A stretch of 63,729 bases of DNA from Acetobacterium fimetarium (GTDB lineage: Bacteria > Bacillota > Clostridia > Eubacteriales > Eubacteriaceae): assembly GCF_014284475.1 (NCBI RefSeq), contig NZ_WJBC01000017.1, forward strand, positions 1 through 63,729. Reading direction: 5' to 3'. The notes under the pieces were generated by a model that was not told the DNA's origin, searched no databases, and saw nothing but the letters and a program-made list of their open reading frames with translations. Position numbers and translations under genes: made by a program. This document shows, one piece after another, positions 24,391-33,018 of the stretch; position 1 is the stretch's first letter; each line of letters opens with the position of its first letter.

Positions 24391-25461
24391 ATGTTAGATA
24401 AACTAGACTTTCTGGCAGGTCAATATGCCGAATTAAATAAGAAAATCAGCGATCCAGAGGTGATTGCAGATCAGAACCAATGGCGGAAGCTGATGAAAGA
24501 ACAGGCCCACATCGAACCGATCATTATGAAATACAATGAATATTCAAAAACATTGAATGGCATTGAAGATGCCAAAGAAATGCTGGCGGATAAAGAAATA
24601 GGCAAAGATTTCAAGGAGATGGCGGAGGCCGAGCTTGAAGAATTGACAGAAAAAAGCGCTCAGCAGGAAGAAGAGCTGAGAGTGCTGCTGTTGCCGAAGG
24701 ATCCCAACGACGACAAAAACGTTATTGTTGAAATCCGGGCCGGAGCCGGCGGTAGCGAAGCCGCCCTGTTTGCCGGCGATCTGTTTAGAATGTATACGCG
24801 ATACGCTGAACGTCAGGGCTGGAAAAGTGACATCCTCAGTTCGAGCATTCCCGATATCGGCGGGATCAAGGAAATTATTTTTCTGATCGAAGGTAAGGGC
24901 GCTTACAGCCGATTGAAATATGACAGTGGCGTACACCGCGTCCAGCGAATCCCGACGACCGAATCCGGAGGCCGAATTCATACCTCCACTGCGACGGTTG
25001 CCGTGCTGCCGGAAGCGGAAGATGTCGAAATTGATATCAATGCCAATGATTTGAGAGTGGATGTTTACCGGTCTTCCGGAAACGGCGGACAATGTGTCAA
25101 CACCACCGATTCCGCGGTTCGGATCACCCATCTGCCGACCGGCATGGTGGTCACCTGCCAGGATGAGAAATCGCAGCTAAAAAACAAAGACAAAGCCCTG
25201 AAAGTTCTCAAATCCAGACTGCTGGAAATCGAACAGCAGAAGCAGGCCAGTGAAATAGCGGAAGACCGAAAAAGCCAGGTGGGCACCGGCGATCGAAGCG
25301 AACGGATCCGAACCTATAACTTCCCCCAGGGACGAATTTCAGATCATCGGATTGGCCTGACGGTCTACCAGCTGGAAGCCTTCCTGGATGGCGATATCGA
25401 TGAAATGATCAATGCCCTGGTTACGAGTGATCAGGCTGCAAAATTAAAACAACAGTCGTAA
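24391..25461 (+). CDS. prfA: Peptide chain release factor 1
   Basis: The 356-residue RF1 ends translation at UAA and UAG. The GGQ motif that triggers peptide release is at residues 232-234 (SGNGGQCVN). The stop-codon reading motif of RF1 (PxT) is present as IPTTE, and the RF2 motif SPF is absent. The start ATG follows AAGGAGC. prmC, the methyltransferase gene that often follows prfA, is not here; a terminator-like hairpin comes next. Confidence 0.96.
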   Translation: MLDKLDFLAGQYAELNKKISDPEVIADQNQWRKLMKEQAHIEPIIMKYNEYSKTLNGIEDAKEMLADKEIGKDFKEMAEAELEELTEKSAQQEEELRVLLLPKDPNDDKNVIVEIRAGAGGSEAALFAGDLFRMYTRYAERQGWKSDILSSSIPDIGGIKEIIFLIEGKGAYSRLKYDSGVHRVQRIPTTESGGRIHTSTATVAVLPEAEDVEIDINANDLRVDVYRSSGNGGQCVNTTDSAVRITHLPTGMVVTCQDEKSQLKNKDKALKVLKSRLLEIEQQKQASEIAEDRKSQVGTGDRSERIRTYNFPQGRISDHRIGLTVYQLEAFLDGDIDEMINALVTSDQAAKLKQQS

Positions 25462-25469
25462 AAAAATTC

Positions 25470-25556
25470 CGGGTGATGGATTGCGGATTTAAGCAGAGTG
25501 ACATTTTATATGTGATACTGGTTAAATCGGGAGCAATCGGTCATCCGTTTTTATTT
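25470..25556 (+). terminator. Terminator-like hairpin after prfA
   Basis: A long imperfect stem (25470-25493 with 25522-25546; for example GATTGC with GCAATC) is followed by TTTTTATTT. The loop is large, so strength is uncertain. Confidence 0.55.
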
Positions 25557-25674
25557 GCAGTTAATTACATAGCAAGACAAAATAAAACTGCGATTGGGGA
25601 GCAGGACAAATAATTTCATAAGTTTAATGAAAAACGTCAAACAACAGGAATTGCAGTAAAAATTCTCCAATACA

Positions 25675-25703
25675 TTGACAATCTAAATTTTTCAAAGTAG
25701 AAT
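25675..25703 (+). promoter_or_regulatory. Sigma-A promoter of the ferredoxin gene
   Basis: TTGACA (25675-25680), 17 bases and TAGAAT (25698-25703) precede the start at 25758. Transcription would start near 25710. Confidence 0.85.
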
Positions 25704-25757
25704 GAATCATATGTTAAAATAAAAACAAATTCGAATTGGCCCTGAGGAGGAGTAACA

Positions 25758-26147
25758 ATGAAAAAAGTAGTAGTAAAAGATCAAGAAGCATGCGTGGCAT
25801 GTTTAGCATGTGAATTAGCCTGTGCAAATGCATTTTACAAAGAACAGGTTCCAGAATTGGCCTGCATCCAGATTACCACAAAAGAAGATGGCAGCTTAAA
25901 AACACTGACCTGTGTTCAATGCGGTAAATGTGCCAAAGCTTGTGAAAACGAAGCAATCACCAAAAATGCCAAAGGTGTTTACATGATCAGTAAAAAACTG
26001 TGTGTAAACTGTGGAAAATGCGTTGAAGCATGTCCATTTGGCCTGGTTGTTAAATCACCAGACAAAGATGTACCTTCAAAATGTATTGCTTGCGGAATCT
26101 GCGTTGAAGCATGTCCACAAGATGTTCTGGCAATTAAAGAATCCTAA
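25758..26147 (+). CDS. Polyferredoxin with four 4Fe-4S motifs
   Basis: In 129 residues there are four CxxCxxCxxxC motifs: CVACLACELAC (12-22), CVQCGKCAKAC near 54, CVNCGKCVEACP near 83 and CIACGICVEACP near 112. The pattern resembles HycB/CooF-type electron-transfer subunits, which carry electrons for hydrogenases, CO dehydrogenase or formate dehydrogenases. No such enzyme gene is adjacent, and the gene has its own strong promoter and terminators, so it acts as a free carrier or serves a distant complex. GAGGAGG lies before the ATG. Its codons (GCA, GTA, CCA) look like those of a well-expressed gene. Confidence 0.9.
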   Translation: MKKVVVKDQEACVACLACELACANAFYKEQVPELACIQITTKEDGSLKTLTCVQCGKCAKACENEAITKNAKGVYMISKKLCVNCGKCVEACPFGLVVKSPDKDVPSKCIACGICVEACPQDVLAIKES

Positions 26148-26159
26148 TCACAAACCAAA

Positions 26160-26183
26160 AAAGGCTCCGTTAGGAGCCTTTAG
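26160..26183 (+). terminator. Terminator hairpin after the ferredoxin gene (first)
   Basis: AAAGGCTCC (26160-26168) pairs with GGAGCCTTT (26173-26181). The T-run is short. Almost the same hairpin occurs again at 26325-26347, on the other side of a palindromic repeat. Confidence 0.6.
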
Positions 26184-26200
26184 GTTCTCAGCAAAACACC

Positions 26201-26297
26201 GTACCGACAATTGTTAATCTGTTGTATGCTGCAGAATCGGACACTCTTCGAGATGTCCGCTCTGAGGCATACAACATGATGTAACAATTGTCGGTAC
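26201..26297 (+). repeat. Palindromic repeat family 2, copy C
   Basis: The 97-base element has ends GTACCGACAATTGTTA and TAACAATTGTCGGTAC and an inner palindrome (GTTGTATGC facing GCATACAAC). A related copy in opposite orientation lies at 27869-27986, on the other side of glyS. Confidence 0.8.
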
Positions 26298-26324
26298 TAC
26301 GTTCGTGCTGCCTTTAAAGTCTGT

Positions 26325-26350
26325 AGGCTCCGTAAGGAGCCTTTTTTATT
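26325..26350 (+). terminator. Second terminator hairpin before the end of glyS
   Basis: AGGCTCC (26325-26331), loop GTAA and GGAGCCT (26336-26342) are followed by a T-run. It is a better terminator than the first copy and also sits at the 3' end of the convergent glyS gene. Confidence 0.75.
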
Positions 26351-26353
26351 TGC

Positions 26354-27748
26354 TTAAAATTCGATGCGGGTTGCGATATATTGAACGACTTCGTCGATAG
26401 GAACGCGGACCTGGACCATGGTGTCACGGTCTCTTAGAGTGACACATTGGTCTTCCAGGGTATCGAAATCCACGGTCACGCAGAATGGCGTGCCGATTTC
26501 GTCCTGACGGCGGTAGCGTTTTCCGATGCTGCCGGCTTCATCATATTCAATCATGAAATTTTTGGACAGCAGCTCGTAGACTTCCGTCGCTTTGTCGCTC
26601 AGTTTTTTGGAAAGCGGCAGTACGGCAGCTTTGTAGGCGGAAAGGAAAGGATGGATGCGCATGACATTCCGTTCTTCAGTTTTATCGCCAGTGGTGATTT
26701 CTTCCTTTTCCATGGCGTTGCATAAAAAGGCCAGGAAAACACGATCCGCGCCCAGCGAAGGTTCAATGCAATAGGGAATGTATTTTTCATTGGTGACGGG
26801 ATCGGTATAGCGCATGTCTTTGCCGGAGTGGGTCTGATGCTGGGTCAGGTCGAAATCCGTTCGGTCCGCTATTCCCCAGAGTTCGCCCCAGCCAAACGGG
26901 AAGCGGAATTCAACGTCGGTGGTGGCATTGCTGTAATGGGAAAGTTCTTTCTGTTCATGATCCCTGAAACGGATATTTTCATCCTTCATGCCCAAATCGA
27001 ACAGCCATTTTCGGCAGAATTCTTTCCAGTAGTTGAACCATTCCATGTCGGTGCCGGGTTCGCAGAAGAATTCAAGTTCCATCTGCTCAAATTCACGGGT
27101 TCGGAAGATGAAGTTGCCGGGGGTGATTTCGTTGCGGAACGACTTGCCAACCTGTCCAATACCAAAAGGCACTTTCTTGCGTGCGGTTCGCTGGACATTT
27201 TTGAAGTTGACAAAAATACCCTGAGCTGTTTCTGGTCTTAAAAAAATCTCACTGGCAGTATCTTCGTTGACGCCCTGAAACGTTTTAAACATCAGATTGA
27301 ATTGGCGGATATCGGTATAATCCAGTTTTCCGCATTCTGGACAGACGATATTGTTTTCGTTGATGAAAGTCAGCATTTGCTCATTGGACCAGCCATCAAC
27401 AATGACATCCTCGCCCTTTTCAAAAAAGTAGTCGGCAATCAGTTTATCAGCCCGAAAACGGGATTTGCAGGCTTTGCAATCCATCAGCGGATCATTGAAA
27501 CCGCCGACATGGCCGGAAGCAACCCAGGTCTGGGGATTCATCAGAATCGCAGCATCCAACCCAACATTATAGGGAGATTCCTGAATAAATTTCTTCCACC
27601 AGGCTTTCTTTACATTGTTTTTCATCTCGACGCCAAGCGGACCGTAATCCCAACTGTTGGCAAGACCATCGTATATTTCTGAACCAGGGAAAATAATTCC
27701 CCTCATTTTTGCAAGACTGACAATTTCAGCCATCGTAAATTCTGACAT
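26354..27748 (-). CDS. glyS: Glycyl-tRNA synthetase (single-chain type)
   Basis: The 464-residue class II synthetase attaches glycine to tRNA-Gly. Motif 1 lies near SWDYGPLG, motif 2 near [25 protein letters not shown] and motif 3 near [11 protein letters not shown]; the insertion has zinc-binding-like CKAC and CPEC pairs. The size fits the alpha2 eukaryote-like GlyRS rather than the GlyQ plus GlyS pair. AGGAGG precedes the ATG. A T-box leader upstream senses uncharged tRNA-Gly. The gene is flanked by two inverted copies of a palindromic repeat. Confidence 0.96.
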   Translation of the reverse strand: MSEFTMAEIVSLAKMRGIIFPGSEIYDGLANSWDYGPLGVEMKNNVKKAWWKKFIQESPYNVGLDAAILMNPQTWVASGHVGGFNDPLMDCKACKSRFRADKLIADYFFEKGEDVIVDGWSNEQMLTFINENNIVCPECGKLDYTDIRQFNLMFKTFQGVNEDTASEIFLRPETAQGIFVNFKNVQRTARKKVPFGIGQVGKSFRNEITPGNFIFRTREFEQMELEFFCEPGTDMEWFNYWKEFCRKWLFDLGMKDENIRFRDHEQKELSHYSNATTDVEFRFPFGWGELWGIADRTDFDLTQHQTHSGKDMRYTDPVTNEKYIPYCIEPSLGADRVFLAFLCNAMEKEEITTGDKTEERNVMRIHPFLSAYKAAVLPLSKKLSDKATEVYELLSKNFMIEYDEAGSIGKRYRRQDEIGTPFCVTVDFDTLEDQCVTLRDRDTMVQVRVPIDEVVQYIATRIEF

Positions 27749-27786
27749 TTTTTCCTCCTAAATTAATACAATATTGCTTTATGCGT

Positions 27787-27840
27787 AGTTTTACGCGAAC
27801 CAATTTTCGCACTGTAGGGCAGACAGTACGATGTAGATGA
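27787..27840 (-). repeat. Degenerate half-copy of palindromic repeat family 1
   Basis: The stretch TTTTACGCGAACCAATTTTC followed by GCACTGTAGGGCAGACAGT resembles the left half of copy B (43038 onwards). The matching right half is missing. It lies in the glyS leader beside repeat family 2. Confidence 0.45.
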
Positions 27841-27868
27841 ACTGGCTTGAAGACAAAATGCTAACGTA

Positions 27869-27986
27869 GTACCGACAATTGTTACATCGTGTTGCACCCT
27901 AAGGGGCAGGCTCTATGCATCATGGCGGACATGGCGACAGCCTGTCCGATCTTGCGGCATACAACTGATTAACAATTGGTCGGTAC
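27869..27986 (-). repeat. Palindromic repeat family 2, copy D
   Basis: Ends GTACCGACAATTGTTAC and TAACAATTGGTCGGTAC match copy C read in reverse. The interior is about 20 bases longer and less regular. It lies inside the glyS leader between the T-box terminator and the start codon. Outside it, ACAAAATGCT (27853-27862) and AGCATTTTGT (28020-28029) form a further inverted pair. Confidence 0.75.
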
Positions 27987-28030
27987 GGGTTTAACACCAA
28001 ACCCGCTCGTAAAGCTTACAGCATTTTGTT

Positions 28031-28295
28031 GATTAAAAAAATAAAACCGTCTCTTGTATTTACACAAGGGACGGTTATTCCGCGGTTCCACCCAAGTTGT
28101 CCGCCAAAAGCAGACCACTTTCTTCTATAACGAGTTTCACGTCAAACATTACTCTGAATAACGAATAATGCCTGCAGCTCCAAAAGTGCCATTGCTCAGG
28201 TTTGAATACAGACCTTACACCATCATCTGCTCGCTTTAAACATGGACCCGACAATCATATCTTTTTTCAACGCTTTTTTTATTTTCTTGTAAACA
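28031..28295 (-). promoter_or_regulatory. T-box riboswitch for glyS
   Basis: On the minus strand the T-box sequence GGGTGGAACCGCGG (28093-28080) is followed by a terminator: arms 28076-28064 and 28057-28045 pair, then a T-run to 28031. T-box leaders bind a specific tRNA and allow read-through when it is uncharged, so tRNA-Gly is expected here. The specifier codon was not located by eye. The distance to glyS (about 280 bases) is unusually long because of inserted repeats. Confidence 0.9.
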
Positions 28296-28301
28296 CAAGA
28301 A

Positions 28302-28330
28302 AGAATATCAAAAATGAGGAATGTTGTCAA
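28302..28330 (-). promoter_or_regulatory. Sigma-A promoter of the glyS T-box leader
   Basis: On the minus strand TTGACA (28330-28325), 17 bases and TATTCT (28307-28302). Transcription would start near 28295, giving a leader of about 550 bases before glyS. Confidence 0.8.
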
Positions 28331-28457
28331 GTGCAACTTGAAAATGAATGAGCCGAAATGAAAAAATCAAGCAGCGTTCCTATAACCTGTAAATACCGGT
28401 AAACCATGGTATTGACCGGTATTTAATTTATAAATGCTTAGAAGCGCCTTTTTTATA

Positions 28458-28486
28458 TTGACAGCAAGAGACTTATAAAGTAACAT
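28458..28486 (+). promoter_or_regulatory. Sigma-A promoter of the flagellar operon (upstream of the riboswitch)
   Basis: TTGACA (28458-28463), 17 bases and TAACAT (28481-28486). The predicted start near 28493 is just before the c-di-GMP aptamer. Confidence 0.7.
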
Positions 28487-28496
28487 GATTACAATG

Positions 28497-28577
28497 AAAT
28501 ATCGGCATACTTACTGAAAAGTAAGGACGCAAAACTATAGGGTCTAACTAAATTTATTTACATGACAGCCAGTTGCA
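28497..28577 (+). promoter_or_regulatory. c-di-GMP-I (GEMM) riboswitch aptamer
   Basis: The conserved pieces occur in order: GGCA (28503-28506), the P1b hairpin CTTAC/GTAAG, GGACGCAAAACTATAGGGTC, and GACAGCCAGTTGC at the 3' side. They match clostridial GEMM sequences known to bind c-di-GMP. It is the only copy in the window and stands before the flagellar operon, a typical target. Confidence 0.9.
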
Positions 28578-28605
28578 GATTGAGATGTGCTAAAGCCATT
28601 AATGC

Positions 28606-28629
28606 AACGACTGAACCGTCGTTTTTTTT
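28606..28629 (+). terminator. Riboswitch expression-platform terminator
   Basis: AACGAC (28606-28611), loop TGAACC and GTCGTT (28618-28623) with eight T. The left arm overlaps TGCAAC (28603-28608), which can instead pair with GTTGCA (28572-28577) of the aptamer. The two folds exclude each other. Confidence 0.8.
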
Positions 28630-28710
28630 ATGTTTCAGGTTTCAGTATTAAAGCGTGGCAAACCGGTTGTTGCAGGATCATAAAAAATTGTTTAAATGCT
28701 TTTAAATGAG

Positions 28711-28740
28711 TTGCATTATATTAAAGGCTTAATATATAAT
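28711..28740 (+). promoter_or_regulatory. Possible second sigma-A promoter before fliK
   Basis: TTGCAT (28711-28716), 18 bases and TATAAT (28735-28740). It lies downstream of the riboswitch terminator, so transcripts from it would escape c-di-GMP control. Confidence 0.5.
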
Positions 28741-28767
28741 AGAGACAAGCGAAAAAATTTATAAAAA

Positions 28768-28794
28768 TAGAGTTTTCTATAATATAAACGATAA
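28768..28794 (+). promoter_or_regulatory. Possible sigma-28 promoter before fliK
   Basis: TAGAGTTT (28768-28775), 11 bases and AACGATAA (28787-28794) resemble the sigma-28 consensus TAAAGTTT-N11-GCCGATAA with three mismatches. Confidence 0.35.
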
Positions 28795-28926
28795 TATCAA
28801 CGATGATGGTTACCAAATTTAATCTCAATTATACCAGTCAATTTTGACTGTTATATATTTGGAGTGATCGAAAGCATTGCTCCGGTTTTTAAAAAACAAA
28901 ATATTATTGATGAAAGGAGGAAAATA

Positions 28927-30492
28927 ATGAATTTAGAGTTTCATTCAACGGGTAATTCAGCAATGAAAGGATTACTCAACGTTGCCGCAAATGTAGGCAG
29001 CAGCAAATTGGAACAAAAAGGATTCAGTGAGAAGCGTACGCAGTTTAAAGATCTGTTCAATCGTTCCAGGAGTGACATGGCTCAGAATGGGATAAACGAT
29101 CAGGATTCACAACCGAATAAAGGACTCGCAAAAGCAGGGCAACCGGAAAAAGTTGAGACTTCAAAAGAAGCTGTTTCGACGAAGATAGACAATGAAAACA
29201 GCGATCCAACGGTTGAGCAAAGCCAGGAAAGTGCGGCAACATCAATTGGAAATGATCTGCTCAGTATGGTGCAGAACTATCAGACAGCGCTGGCGGCAGT
29301 CATACCAAATACTGATCCAGAAAATGACGGGAACCAACTCGGTAAGGAAATCAGCACCCTGTTAGCAGGCATGGGGCAGCATCCAGCTACAGACCAGACC
29401 AATCAGGCAGTGAATAGCCTGGCACAGGACAGCATCCCGGTTCCTGACGAAAACAGCAATGGTATGCTACTGAATTTTCAGGAAATCACCGGACAGAAAC
29501 AACAAATGGCGGCAGCCGGCGAAGCTTCAGAAGTTTTGCAACCGACTGATCTTAATGGACAGAATCAGACAAGTGCAGCAGTTCAAGCGATGCAACAAGC
29601 CGGATTTAATGGTCAGAATCAGAAAATCATGGCAATGACTGAAAACACAACAGGGGCGCAGACGGCAGGACTTGACACACAGAAAAAGACAGCGACAAAT
29701 GAAATAACAGCTGGGCAGAGCAGTCAACAGACTATACTTAACGGAGAAGGTCAGACAACAACCGCAGCAGGTGAAGCGGCAGCCATGCTAAACAACGCAG
29801 ACAATTCGCAAAATGCTTTAAGCTCACCGGAAGATGCCGCCACAAAAACGGGTTTCTCGACATTGAAGGAAGCCGCGTCGGAACTAGGCATTTCCGAAGG
29901 ATCAGAAAATGATGACGGCTTAAGCGGGTCAGACAACAATGCTCAGATTGGTCCGATGGGGGTTGCAAACGTCAGTAAGGAACAACCGGTGCCGACCACT
30001 CCCAAAGTGGCATTAGCTCAGCAGGTTGAACAGAAAGTGCTGCAAAACTACGATGCCAGCAAACCGGTCAGCTTTACAATGACCCTGTCACCGGAGAATT
30101 TAGGTGACATTGACGTTCAAATGAAGTACGACCAGGGTAAACTCGTCATTGATATTATGGCGGTGAGCAAGGAAACACAGAAATTGCTGGGAAAAGAAAT
30201 TAACCAGTTGGTGCGAAGCCTGGCACTTCAGAATGTTCAGGTCGACAGTGTTCATGTCAATACACCAGTGGAACAGACCACAAGCAGCAGCAACCAGAAC
30301 TCAGCATCGCTGATGAACGGGGGCTCCGATTTTGCACAACAGCAGCAGAACGATGCGCAGCTCCGTGAGAGTTTGATCCGCAACAGCAGGATCTTCAACA
30401 GTCTGAAGCAGGCCAGTGACGAAGATATGAATGTCACAATTCCGCAGAACTTGCTGAATAATGGCAACTACAGAGTTAATTATTTGATATAA
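28927..30492 (+). CDS. fliK: Flagellar hook-length control protein
   Basis: The start is ATG 28927 with AAAGGAGG at 28913-28920, giving 521 residues; the frame is open further upstream but without such a site. Most of the protein is a low-complexity, Gln/Asn/Ala/Thr-rich ruler region with near-repeats of the type TDLNGQNQTSAAVQAMQQAG. The C-terminal Flg_hook domain is clear (FTMTLSPENLGDIDVQMKYD). FliK measures hook length and switches the export gate by touching FlhB, which is encoded downstream. It is the first gene of the operon here, with no fliE-J or flgBC upstream. Confidence 0.9.
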   Translation: MNLEFHSTGNSAMKGLLNVAANVGSSKLEQKGFSEKRTQFKDLFNRSRSDMAQNGINDQDSQPNKGLAKAGQPEKVETSKEAVSTKIDNENSDPTVEQSQESAATSIGNDLLSMVQNYQTALAAVIPNTDPENDGNQLGKEISTLLAGMGQHPATDQTNQAVNSLAQDSIPVPDENSNGMLLNFQEITGQKQQMAAAGEASEVLQPTDLNGQNQTSAAVQAMQQAGFNGQNQKIMAMTENTTGAQTAGLDTQKKTATNEITAGQSSQQTILNGEGQTTTAAGEAAAMLNNADNSQNALSSPEDAATKTGFSTLKEAASELGISEGSENDDGLSGSDNNAQIGPMGVANVSKEQPVPTTPKVALAQQVEQKVLQNYDASKPVSFTMTLSPENLGDIDVQMKYDQGKLVIDIMAVSKETQKLLGKEINQLVRSLALQNVQVDSVHVNTPVEQTTSSSNQNSASLMNGGSDFAQQQQNDAQLRESLIRNSRIFNSLKQASDEDMNVTIPQNLLNNGNYRVNYLI

Positions 30493-30504
30493 GGAGGAAA
30501 AACC

Positions 30505-30921
30505 ATGGCAACCGATGCACTTAGTGCCTATGCCGCCAGTACGGCCGCAACCACGGCAACCAGTACCGCAAAGACAAAAACCAATGCGATGGATATGGAC
30601 GACTTTCTGAAGTTAATGGTCGCCCAGCTTCAAAACCAGGATATGTATAATTCAACAGACAACTCGGAATTCATGGCCCAAATGGCTCAGTATTCGATGG
30701 TTCAGTCGCTGACAGAATTGACCGAGCAGTCCAAAACTGCTTACAGCGTCAGCCTGATTGGAAAAGATGTGACCCTGAAAGAGGCGGGAACTGATGGTTC
30801 GCAGAATATCATCATGGGGAAGATTGATGGGGTGAGCCTGTATAACGGCGAAACAAAAATAATCGTCAACGGCAATTCCTATGATATGAGCGATATTCTG
30901 ACAGTTTCGCAGTCAGAATAA
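30505..30921 (+). CDS. flgD: Flagellar hook assembly scaffold FlgD
   Basis: The 138-residue protein has the FlgD N-terminal signature MDMDDFLKLMVAQLQNQD (near 28-45) and NSEFMAQMAQYSMVQSL, which bind the hook tip. The C-terminal part is short, with only about 50 residues after the signature, so the FnIII/Tudor-like part of proteobacterial FlgD is reduced, as in many Bacillota. FlgD caps the growing hook while FlgE subunits add. It follows fliK by 12 bases with AAGGAGG. Confidence 0.92.
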   Translation: MATDALSAYAASTAATTATSTAKTKTNAMDMDDFLKLMVAQLQNQDMYNSTDNSEFMAQMAQYSMVQSLTELTEQSKTAYSVSLIGKDVTLKEAGTDGSQNIIMGKIDGVSLYNGETKIIVNGNSYDMSDILTVSQSE

Positions 30922-30954
30922 AAATAACAGCCTTTTGAAAGCTGGGGTGATAAA

Positions 30955-31365
30955 ATGGCTGATGCAATCAACACAAACTATTACCGTTTGAATGATGCAA
31001 TCATTCGCCAAACGGAAAGACTGACATCAACACCTGAGCAGAAAACAACAACCAGTGCGACGAAACAATCGGGGCAGAGTTTTCAGCAAATACTTGAGCA
31101 GCAGATCAGCAATACCGTCACTTTTTCGAAACATGCCAATATCAGAAAAGAGCAGCGGAATATCGAAGTGACACAGAGTGATCTGGAAAAACTGGGTAAT
31201 GCCTGTGATCAGGCTCAGGAAAAAGGAATCGGCAATGCGCTGATCATGATGGACGATTCGGCATTTATTGTGAATGCGACGGATAAACGGGTCATAACGG
31301 TAATGGATAAAAACGAAATGAAAAATAAACTATTCAGTGATATTGATGGTGCCGTATTTATATAG
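30955..31365 (+). CDS. Flagellar operon protein, TIGR02530 family
   Basis: The 136-residue protein has the family core FSKHANIRKEQRNIEVTQSD followed by a helix and a beta-rich tail (ALIMMDDSAFIVNATDKRVI). The family is found between flgD and flgE in Bacillota and its function is not established. The first 45 residues are Thr/Gln-rich and probably disordered. No secretion signal is evident. The position between flgD and flgE here is the standard one. Confidence 0.85.
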   Translation: MADAINTNYYRLNDAIIRQTERLTSTPEQKTTTSATKQSGQSFQQILEQQISNTVTFSKHANIRKEQRNIEVTQSDLEKLGNACDQAQEKGIGNALIMMDDSAFIVNATDKRVITVMDKNEMKNKLFSDIDGAVFI

Positions 31366-31442
31366 TTGGCCCTCTATGAGGAAACTAAAAAGCTTTGACT
31401 GACAGATAAGCTTTTAAGCGGTACAATAGAAAGGATTAAAAA

Positions 31443-32939
31443 ATGTTAAGAGCAATGTATTCGGGGGTGTCAGGAATGGCCGCCCATATGACGAAATTAA
31501 ATGTAATCGGTAATAATATCGCGAATGCCAATACCTATGGATTCAAATCCAGTCGGGTGGTTTTTACCGATGTGCTTTACCAGAATTTGAGCTCCGCGGC
31601 CGCCGGTGATACCGAAACAGGCGGCATCAATTCAAGCCAGCTGGGCTATGGTGCCAAGGTTGGCAGCATTGATGTGAACAACGGCATCTCTTCCGGCGCC
31701 GACACCGGTCGCGCTCTGGATGTCTACATCAACGGCGAAGGTTACATCCCGGTAAAAACGAATGAAGGAGCGATCAGATACACCCGGGTTGGTGATCTGC
31801 GCTTTGATACGGAAGGCAACCTGACCGACGGCAGCGGCAGCCGGGTGCTGGGGATTCCGACTAAAGACGGCAAACTTGATCTGAAAGATGATGGGACCAT
31901 AAAAATCGAGAATCTGGCGGCAATCCATGTTGACCCGGCCGAGCTGGAAAAATACACCGGCATTGCGATTGGGCCAACTGGTGAAATCACCGGGATCAAA
32001 TCCGGCGATCCGGTAGCGGCCTTCAATGCCAAAGCGGTGGGCGTGACGTCGGGTGCGGTCGATAAAGAATCGAATTATACCGGCGATATCAAAATGACCA
32101 CGACGATTAAGGATAACAAGGTGAAATTCACAGAGGAGACAGTTGCTACTGATCCGGCAATAACATATCAAGATGATATTGCTGCTGAGGATATAAATCT
32201 TATTGGCGACCTAACAATGACAAAAGCCACCGATACGAATGGGAATATCACCTACACCTTGACAGGGAAAAAGCAAGATGGAACCGATACTTCGATTCCC
32301 GGGACAGAAGTATCAGGAACGGTGAGTTTTCCATTAAAAAATGTTGCTGGTACGGTATTAACAACACTAACTTTTAGTGTTGTCGTTACTACTGCTCTGG
32401 CTAATGGCAGTTACAAACTTGGAACGGTAACTGCGGAAAAGATGACGGTTTCAGCAACCATTAAAGACAAGGGCGGCACAGACCATGTTGTTACCGGAGA
32501 CTGGAATGGAACGGATACAGAGATTAATCTAGCAAGTGCAGATGCAGATACTAAGAGAACACTATCATTGAATGTTGATAAAGATAAATTTGCTACAATT
32601 GGAACGCTGTCAAATGTCATCGTCGGTACCGTTAAAACGGATGATGCGCCGCAGAAGATTGGGCAGATGGCGGTTGTGAAATTCGCCAATCCCGACGGTC
32701 TGAGCCGGGAGGGTGATGGCTACTATGCACCGGGAGCAAACTCTGGTGATCCGATAGCGACATCGCCGGGAAAAAATGGAACCGGCAGCCTTAAGTCGTC
32801 TTCGCTGGAAATGTCAAACGTCGATATCGCGGCGGAGTTTGCCGAAATGATCACAGCGCAGCGTGGTTTTCAGGCCAACACACGACTGATCACTGTATCG
32901 GATTCGATCCTTGAAGAACTGATCAATCTTAAACGATAA
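31443..32939 (+). CDS. flgE: Flagellar hook protein FlgE
   Basis: The 498-residue hook subunit has the rod/hook N-terminus MLRAMYSGVSGMAAHMTKLN and NNIANANTYGFK, and the matching C-terminus LEMSNVDIAAEFAEMITAQR for coiled-coil contact between subunits. Residues 220-400 form the variable, surface-exposed part, rich in Thr and Asp. The DNA for this part (about 32110-32640) uses AT-richer codons than the ends, which suggests recombination or diversifying selection. An isolated 10-base hairpin without T-run follows the gene. Confidence 0.93.
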   Translation: MLRAMYSGVSGMAAHMTKLNVIGNNIANANTYGFKSSRVVFTDVLYQNLSSAAAGDTETGGINSSQLGYGAKVGSIDVNNGISSGADTGRALDVYINGEGYIPVKTNEGAIRYTRVGDLRFDTEGNLTDGSGSRVLGIPTKDGKLDLKDDGTIKIENLAAIHVDPAELEKYTGIAIGPTGEITGIKSGDPVAAFNAKAVGVTSGAVDKESNYTGDIKMTTTIKDNKVKFTEETVATDPAITYQDDIAAEDINLIGDLTMTKATDTNGNITYTLTGKKQDGTDTSIPGTEVSGTVSFPLKNVAGTVLTTLTFSVVVTTALANGSYKLGTVTAEKMTVSATIKDKGGTDHVVTGDWNGTDTEINLASADADTKRTLSLNVDKDKFATIGTLSNVIVGTVKTDDAPQKIGQMAVVKFANPDGLSREGDGYYAPGANSGDPIATSPGKNGTGSLKSSSLEMSNVDIAAEFAEMITAQRGFQANTRLITVSDSILEELINLKR

Positions 32940-32960
32940 AATTTGAAATAGCAAGGCCGG

Positions 32961-32985
32961 CCCGAAGGAGAAAAACTCCTTCGGG
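32961..32985 (+). other. Strong hairpin between flgE and flbD
   Basis: CCCGAAGGAG (32961-32970) and CTCCTTCGGG (32976-32985) pair perfectly around a 5-base loop. No T-run follows, so it may mark an mRNA processing or stability site or a weak terminator that tunes flbD and later genes. Confidence 0.6.
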
Positions 32986-33018
32986 CAGTGCTGTTTAAAA
33001 CTTCAAAAGGGTGGTAAT

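Noticed and set aside
28864-28926. Upstream extension of fliK
   Set aside because: The frame is open but has no good ribosome site, while the ATG at 28927 follows AAAGGAGG.
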